A stretch of DNA of 64,000 bases from Nageia nagi (lineage: Eukaryota > Pinophyta): NCBI GenBank assembly GCA_050084985.1, contig JBITNC010000001.1:150040001-150104000 (forward strand), read 5' to 3'. Of the stretch, positions 57,342-64,000 are shown in pieces. A program made the translations under genes and the position numbers. The notes below the pieces were generated by a model, which worked only from the letters and a program-made list of their open reading frames with translations, searched no databases and was not told the origin of the DNA. Position 1 is the first letter of the stretch. Each line of letters starts with the position of its first letter.

Positions 57342-57935
57342 ATGAACATATCAGGGTTCAAGAAGTTGACATATAACAATATTTGCAATGAACCCATCCA
57401 TCCAAGTGTCCCTAAGAAGAAATTACCTTACAACTTTGAAATACCTAAGATAATTCCTTTTAAAGGAAATAAGGATCCTAAGGAACATTTAAGGTGGTTT
57501 AAGTTTTCAAATTACCTAATTTCTAATGATGGGGTCTTGATGATACGTTTGTTCCCATGACGCTTACAGCCCAAGCCCTAGAATGGTATAATAATTTGCC
57601 ACGATATAGTATTTATTCATTTTCCCAATTGGCAAACTTGTTCTTACAACATTTTAGGATTTATATCAAAGAGGAATCTTCTATTATGGATCTTGTAGAA
57701 CTAAAACAATCTCAAAATGAATCAATTGTTGACTTTGTTTCATGATGGAAGGATATACTCTATGGCATGCCCTATACCTTACCTCAGGAGGAGTTAGTTA
57801 AATTATTCAGTCAAAATTGTTTAAGGCCTATAGCTAGTATATTACAAATCCAACAATATAATACTCTCAAAGAAGTTATTACTTAAGCAGTTATAATTGA
57901 GAAGGTCAAGATTGAATATGGTGAAATAAAAATTA
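57342..57935 (+). pseudogene. E3 Gag core
   Basis: NNICNEPIHPSVPKKKLPYN, FEIPKIIPFKGNKDPKEHL, then MTLTAQALEWYNNLPRYSIY, SFSQLANLFLQHF, and LVELKQSQNESIVDFVS-stop-WKDI. This is the retrotransposon Gag domain (PF03732 type): 'P..F.G..DP..HL..F', 'FP..L...A..WY..L....I.SF..L...F...F', 'L..L.Q...ESL..F..R'. There is a frameshift near 57556 and a TGA near 57743 where Arg (CGA) is usual. Confidence 0.88.
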
Positions 57936-58965
57936 TGAGAAAAGAAAAATATAACAAAAATGAGTATTGTAATTATCACCATCAAAGAGGTCATAGTACG
58001 AAAAATTGTTTAGCATTGAGAAATAGAACTCAAAATTCAATCAAAGATAATAACTTGGAAGTTGAAGACCATACTCCTATTTCAGATCAAAATTTAAAAA
58101 ATTATCAAGACTCACTTCCTTCATATCAATTAAATACAATATCTATTATACCTAATTATAGTCAAGTGACACCCACCTGGAATCCAAGTAATCAACCTAT
58201 TATAAGAATAGTTGGAGTTGATACTGGAACTCAAAACATACAAGAAAAACAAATTGATATATCATATAATCAAAAATCCAAAATGCAAGTTCCTCCATTG
58301 ATACATCAGCCTATAATTTCTTTTTATGACCATGAGATACAACCAAACAAGAGACCTCAAGGGTTAGATCCACCTCTCCATGCCATTGGTAAAGTAAATG
58401 GTAAAATTGTTAAGAGGATATTAATAGATGAAGGGTCAGATGTCAATATCATATCTAAATTGGCATATCACAAATTGAATCTTCCTTTCTCTCATATTTC
58501 TTTACCATCATTACAAATAAAAGCATTTAATAATGCCTTATGTTCAACAATAGGGTCGATAGTGTTACCCATCACCATTGGATGTAAGATGATATAAACA
58601 TCATTATATATCATCGAAGGAAACATTGAAAAATATAATATTCTTTTAGGTAGACCATGGATTCAATAAATGGAATGTGTCCTATCTACATTTCATGGTT
58701 GTCTAAAATACATTCATGAGGGAGTACTCCATTGTGTACTAAGAGATGAAAATTCATACTCACATTATAATATTACAAAATCATCGAAAATGAAACCTCC
58801 TATGCAAAAGTCAAAGGGGAAATCATCATCCATCTCTGCTAGGCAAGGGCATAATCATAAAGATATGAGATGGAAATTAAAATCCAAATATGATTACATC
58901 GATGGAATGCAATCATCGAAACAACCTAAGAGGGTGGTAGATCATATAATGAAATAAAACCTAAA
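57935..58965 (+). pseudogene. E3 zinc knuckle and aspartic protease
   Basis: First knuckle CNYHHQRGHSTKNC (57970-58012; C..H...GH....C form). After a linker comes the protease: LHAIGKVNGKIVKRILIDEG with SDVNIISKLAYHKLN (site LIDEGS where gypsy elements have LIDGGS/LIDSGS, so the small residue before Gly is Glu). A stop follows IGCKMI near 58596. Then ILLGRPWIQ and MECVLSTFHGCLKYIHEG finish the fold, as in G2. The tail to 58957 is basic and Ser-rich. Confidence 0.85.
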
Positions 58966-59280
58966 GCCTAAGTCAATAAAATATGATAAGTATGGACATC
59001 ATATTTATCATCATCAATTGGGGCATGATACTAAACATTGCCACCAATTAAATCATGCCCTTCATGATTTGATGGATGATAGACAATTTGAAGTAGATAT
59101 ACCTTTATTGATAGATAACAATTTACATCATCTACAAAATACATACATGCATTCCACATAATTAAACAATGATGAATTATGTTATTTGCATAAGGATATT
59201 CAATCTCCTTCACATCGTTCACATTGGGGCAGTCATCCCCCATCTTACTTTTTGATCTCCTCATGTTTTACATAGATCAC
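58966..59280 (+). pseudogene. E3 post-protease tail with second zinc-knuckle-like motif
   Basis: After one stop the frame reads KYGHHIYHHQLGHDTKHCHQ, then LNHALHDLMDDRQFEVDIPL, LIDNNLHHLQNTYMHST and SPSHRSHWGS. 'Y..H...GHDT..C..L..A..DL' is the standard gypsy Gag C-terminal knuckle with the first Cys changed to Tyr. Here it stands after the protease instead of before it. The same tail is found in E1 (9442-9620, minus), so the arrangement is a feature of the family. Confidence 0.75.
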
Positions 59281-59904
59281 ATTGGAGAAATTGCCCTCCA
59301 TCATATAAAAAAAAATCATTTTATTTTTATTAAAAAAAAAAAATCATCAAAACATGATTTAGAAATCACACAAACATCAAAATATGATGTTTATTGCATT
59401 TCCATGTCTTCCCCTTTTTCCACCTCATATTCATCCCCCATTATGTTGGAATATTTGAGTATCAAATTATATTCTAACAATTCATCAAGGCATATATACT
59501 ATACATTATCCATGATCACTTCCATACCATTATACAAATATGTTTAATACTTATTGTAAAAGAAATAGTTTATGAAATTAATATTCTTATTGACTTTACC
59601 AACCTTCATCATGAAATTTTGGATGATAAACAAACATGATTATGATACACTTAAGGTTATTTCAAACTCATGCACATATTCACATTTAAATAAAATTAAA
59701 ACAGTCAAGAATGAGGTGTTACAAGAGCATGATTTCAAGCGAAAGTATTACATGTTCATCCTATTATTCACTTCATCTCGAACCCAAGAATCATTTGATA
59801 GTTAAAAAAAAAAAAAGAGGTGAAAAGAGATGACAAAAAAAAAAAAATTTAAAAAAAAATTACTACATCATATCAATGATTCTTGGGTGATTACAATATC
59901 CTCT

Positions 59905-60000
59905 ACCGGGGCTATGGATGCCTGACTAGTAGTAGAGCAAGGTTGTAGTGGGATCGAGGGGTTAATCCTCATCGGGGCTATGGATGCCTGTCTGGCAATG
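59905..60000 (+). repeat. Duplicated GGGGCTATGGATGCCTG segment
   Basis: ACCGGGGCTATGGATGCCTG (59907) and ATCGGGGCTATGGATGCCTG (59974) stand about 67 bp apart. E1 has the single counterpart near 8765-8790. Confidence 0.8.
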
Positions 60001-60569
60001 GGCCATACCTTACGAGTGGTGACATGTTCATATTGGTTAGTGACCTTTTTTCCTATGGACCTTTGTATGTTTCATATGGATGAACTAGCTTATATATTTT
60101 ATGCTCTTGTGACATTTAGTTTGAGATTGTCTAGAGATGGAAATAAACATCATTGCACACACATGATTCTATGATAATTTTGAGAACTTTATGACTTTGT
60201 TTTATATCATCTAAAGAAGAAAAAATCTAATGGTGATTGGTTAATATGGTCAACTTGAATATTATGATCATTACATTTCTTCATCATCCCATGCCTCCAT
60301 CCCATACTATTTATTATTACATAGTAATTAATATTACACTTATATTTATCAATTCCTTGATGAGTTGATTAGTTTATCTCTCTAAATACTCAATACATCC
60401 TATGTCTATTCATTTGTTATACTATTTTCATATTAACATCCACCACCACCCCATACACATTATACTATACCAACTTTCATATTTTATTATCCAACATCCA
60501 TATATTTCCTAATCTATCTTTACTGATTGTTAAATTTGAGGTGCTTCCATATTATTTGAGAAAAAGAGC

Positions 60570-60910
60570 GAGTAATTCTCTCCCCATTAATATGGGAGTC
60601 AACATTGTTGTTGTTAAAACCTTTTGCTTCTATTCTTATCTACAAGTTTAAGTAAGAAATTGCCCTTAGTAGATTGATAAAATTCAACCCTAGAACATTG
60701 TTAAATTTTATAGCTTCCATTATTCTTTGGGATCGAGAATAAGAAATTATTCTCCCCATTGAATTGGAAGTCAATGTTCTTTTCCTATCATATCCCATCC
60801 ATTTCAACCCCTTAGAACATCGTTAAAAAGCTTCCATCATTCCTTGGGATCGAGAGTAAGAAATTGCTCTTTCCTTTGAATTAGAAGTCGATGTTATTCT
60901 TCCCTTTTCA
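60570..60910 (+). repeat. Three-unit repeat in E3 3' region
   Basis: Reverse counterpart of E1 7857-8230: 'GGGATCGAGA(A/G)TAAGAAATT' and 'TTGGAAGTCAATGTT' recur, the units being roughly 120-170 bp apart. Confidence 0.7.
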
Positions 60911-63368
60911 TTCATTATCATCTACCCATAAATTGAATGTGTGTTACATCTTGTTCCATATCCCTTGTACATGTTATCATAAAATAAAAAGTATTAGTAA
61001 CCAAATCTGGTAAATGATACAATCTAATACTACAATTTTTCAAATCATTATCCTTAAATTTGAAGATATTTAATAATATCAAAATCAACATTTAAAAAAT
61101 AAAAATACAATAATAATCCCATAAGTCTTTGATGGGATAATTGTTATCGTCATATTCCTTATCATGAATCTTTGATGATATCAAATTATAAACAGTTCCA
61201 TCCTAAAATCTTTGATGGGGCAATTACCATTATTTTATTCATCATAAGTACTTGATTAGGTATATCAATATAAAATCCATAAAAATATAAAACATATTAA
61301 AAAAAAAATCAAAATCAACATCGATGATTGAAATAATAATAAAAATAATAACAATAAAAATAATCGAAACACTTATTCAATCTTGAGATACACCATCAAT
61401 GTGTGGCACATCAAAGTATGTTCATGATTAAAGTTTAATAATCATGCTTTTAAATTTCTTAAGAATGAATAACACAATACATAATATATATCATCTATCA
61501 TTATTTCGATCTTTGTAGCAAACTTGATTTTGTATCACCATCTCGATAAATGAGGTAGAATGCATTTGTCTTGTTTTCAAGTCTTGTCCAACAAAAAACC
61601 TCAATCATGGAAAAACATGTTTCTAATGATTTTTGCAAGAAATGATAATGAAACCCATTCTACTAGGGAAAATAGTAGAATTATCAAACATTAAAATGTT
61701 ATCTACTTTGAAAGGACTCCACGTCACATACATGCTAATGGCAAAGAGCCTATGGAATAAAGTGTTTCATGAAATAGCATTTGTAGACAAGCATGAGTAC
61801 TTAGTAAAATGTAGAACTTATTTTCAAAATACTTTGATTGTGAAAATTCAAAAATTTTATGTTTGATCATAATTTGGGGCAACTATGATTGTCCATGACC
61901 CAAAGCAAATCATTTGCCTCTACCATCAACCAACAAAATCAAGATTTAAAATATTCATACATAAGTTGATAAACTCAAGTGTATGATTCTTGACTTAACC
62001 ACTTACCAACCTCAAGTATATTATTACCTACTTATGAGTCTAGTGGTATTTGCGTAGTTCTACAATGATAACATATTAGTTTTTTTGTATCTTCTTAAGA
62101 TACATGACTATGTTTGCTCATCACATCATGCCATTAAAAAAAAAATGTTTGCAGTTCAAAAAATAAATAAATAACAAAAAGGTCCTACAACTAGGTAAAA
62201 TGGAGCTAATCATGAAAGAAACACCAAGCATATACAACAATAAAACATCTCATCATTGTCGCTATGTTACAACATTTATAAAAGCATGAGTGGGGCACTG
62301 AGCAATCCATTATATAGTAAATGTATCCATGACAACAATGCAAGATGAAAATCATGTATCACATATGCATTTATGAAAAAATCATATGTGATTACACATA
62401 AGTGTCAACCATTCGTCATATTCATACATCACATATATGTACTCATGGGAATAATTCAAAACATGAAGAAGATAACCAAATAAACATGCAAACTCGATCA
62501 TAAATAATTTCATCATGAATCCTTGATAGGAAAAACACCATTTATTGTTTATGATCTTACAATGAATCACGAACTTCCTAGTTCAAATCATATGTCATGT
62601 TATGCATGTTTAGTCATCACTTATTGTTATACGTATTCAAGAAACCCTAGTCATCAAAAAACATGATTCCAATGATTTTTGTAAAACCTATTCTTCTAGA
62701 GTAATAACATAATAATCAAAATTCAAATTAGTGCACACAAAGGGGACTTCATGTCATATACCTAACTCAGCTCCATATATTCCCTTGGGATAAACACAAG
62801 ACACCCATGTAATGATATATGGAAACAAGCCTTTAGTACCTATTTGGTGTACAACTAACGTGTTTTCAAAATGCTTCAATTGCAAAACTCAAGAAATCAT
62901 ACCTGGATAACTAGGGTAAATACAACTTCCCATGACCTAAAATCAAACCTTATGTTCACCTATCAATGATTGAAATAATAAGGTTAAAATCACTTGTACA
63001 TTCATCTTACTTATTCACTAGTTAATATGCATTAGTTTTTTGAATAGTCTATCATCATCATCATTGACATCATTAGTCAGTTCAAAAGGGGCCATAATGC
63101 TAATATCCGCACCACAATCAAAGTAAGCCCATGATCACATAGTAATACCATGGCTACATCTCTTTTAAAATATACCCAAAACATTGTTAATTACAAAATC
63201 AAAAGTTATATGTCTACTCATGATTAGGATAATTATAGTTACTTATAACCTAAAATAAGATATTTATACTCAATATGATTCTAAAATACTTATGCAAAAG
63301 ATCATCATGAAACCCATTCTGCTAGGTCAAAAGTAGAGAAAAGTGAAAGATGATTTGTATATACAAAA

Positions 63369-63660
63369 CAAGCTTCCTATTGCATACTCGCTTCAGCATG
63401 CATAGACAAACTAGAGTCTTGTCATGCAGCTACCATAAACAGCACATAGTATGGAGATAAAAACAAGTGAAGTTTTGATATACAACATCACTATCTCAAA
63501 ATTGTATACATCAAATAAGCTTACCATCACATAATTGCTTCGGTATGCAAAGATAAACTAGAGTCTTGTCATGCAACTACCATAAACAGCACATAGTATG
63601 GAGATTTACACAAGTGTAGTTTTGATGTATTACAATATCATTTTCAGAACGTATCAATTG
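63369..63660 (+). repeat. 147-bp direct repeat (2 copies)
   Basis: 'AACTAGAGTCTTGTCATGCA', 'CTACCATAAACAGCACATAG' and 'TATGGAGAT' occur in both copies, with 'GCTTC' landmarks at 63390 and 63537. Confidence 0.9.
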
Positions 63661-63725
63661 CAAAAGTTAAAAGATCATATTTATTCATGGCAAGGAATAT
63701 CTTCATGACAACACCAGATGATGAA

Positions 63726-63728
<3 letters not shown>

Positions 63729-63750
<22 letters not shown>
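63729..63750. repeat. (AT)n microsatellite
   Basis: About 11 AT units followed by A-rich AAATAAATA text. Confidence 0.9.
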
Positions 63751-63757
<7 letters not shown>

Positions 63758-64000
63758 ATAAATAAATAATAAGTTTTGATTCAGAGAAGCTATAATTATA
63801 TCCTACTAAAAGATCTTAAGTTTTATACGAAAAAAAGATTTTGATGATATTTCTTAAAAATATCATTAACATTTACAAATATCAAAGGAGATAAAATGTG
63901 ATGTATCATTGTTACAGGAGATCATCTTGAAACCCCGTTGTCGGGACAAAGGACAACACCATCAAAACTCATATACTAAAGAAAACTTATACAGTATAGG

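Larger units (their letters stand above)
61640..63990 (+). repeat. Long-period diverged tandem in E3 3' region
   Basis: Segments with 'GAAACCCATTCTRCTAG', 'CATGACC(C/T)AAA' and 'ACTTAC' text recur near 61640, 62680, 63300 and 63930 (the last as GAAACCCCGTTGTCGGGACA). E1 has two such units, near 6560 and 7330. Unit lengths are therefore about 0.6-1.0 kb. Confidence 0.6.
52487..64000 (+). mobile_element. E3: long non-autonomous gypsy-type element (gag-protease only), right end outside the window
   Basis: 5' LTR (52487-53563), PBS (53567-53583), leader to about 55300, Gag-protease frame (55524-59280), then 4.7 kb of non-coding 3' region homologous to that of E1. The last bases (63920-64000) match, in reverse, E1 6500-6600, which lie about 330-400 bp from its PPT, so the PPT and 3' LTR should begin just past the window. 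No RT, RNase H or integrase lies between protease and 3' region. It sits in the RNase H of G3. Confidence 0.85.
59281..64000 (+). other. E3 non-coding 3' region
   Basis: Homologous in reverse to E1 6206-9370. It holds A-rich tracts (59331-59345, 59803-59875), a duplicated 'GGGGCTATGGATGCCTG' segment (59909 and 59976), the three-unit repeat at 60570-60910, and a long-period diverged tandem between 61640 and 63990. No conserved reading frame. Confidence 0.7.

Overview
This is a plant nuclear, non-genic window: 64 kb of very AT-rich DNA made almost wholly of old, nested transposable elements. I see no intact host gene, rRNA, tRNA or CRISPR array. The families (Ty1/copia, Tat-like Ty3/gypsy with a second RNase H and a plant mobile domain gene, En/Spm-CACTA-like pieces) place it in a seed plant. 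The low GC and the many stops that look like CAG>TAG, CAA>TAA or CGA>TGA point to long methylation-driven decay, as in very AT-rich gymnosperms such as Welwitschia. That species guess is inference only.

Layout. (1) 1-4412: AT-rich DNA, then a + strand copia relic (gag-protease 1195-1942, reverse transcriptase 3510-4412), split by a deleted minus-strand gypsy (1943-3345). (2) 4413-12970: element E1, minus strand, with two LTRs of exactly 1779 bp, an AATAG target duplication, PBS and PPT, but only a scrap of gag and no pol. It sits inside the copia RT, which resumes at 12971. (3) 13045-14014: a second copia gag-protease copy, followed at the same junction by G2 (14015-32038), an 18 kb minus-strand Tat-like gypsy with recognisable gag, protease, G-patch, RT, RNase H and integrase. 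On its 3' side lies an antisense plant mobile domain (PMD) relic, itself hit by a 2.15 kb gag-only element. The copia resumes at 32039. (4) 32760-38864: a CACTA-like relic with a subterminal-type repeat array, duplicated transposase-domain exons and a Ulp1-protease-like piece. (5) 38865-43770: G4, the 3' LTR, PPT and antisense PMD gene of another minus Tat-like element. (6) 43770-46385: a minus copia fragment fused to a short plus copia. (7) about 46400-52486: G3, a third minus Tat-like element with PMD, integrase and RNase H remains, cut by E3. (8) 52487 to the window end: E3, a plus-strand element whose 5' LTR is of the same family as the G4 LTR. It has a long gag-protease frame with a second zinc knuckle after the protease, no RT or integrase, and about 4.7 kb of conserved non-coding 3' region. 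Its 3' LTR should begin a few hundred bases past the window.

How the parts relate. G2, G3 and G4 look like remains of autonomous elements that carry an antisense PMD gene between pol and the 3' LTR. E1 and E3 look like non-autonomous relatives (gag-protease type) that keep the PBS, leader hairpins and 3' region but lack pol. The most interesting signals are the PMD gene repeated in antisense in three elements (one with a probable intron), the family-specific short words found near both ends of each element, the U3 array of TGACGTCA-type sites in E1, and the second zinc knuckle downstream of the protease in E3.
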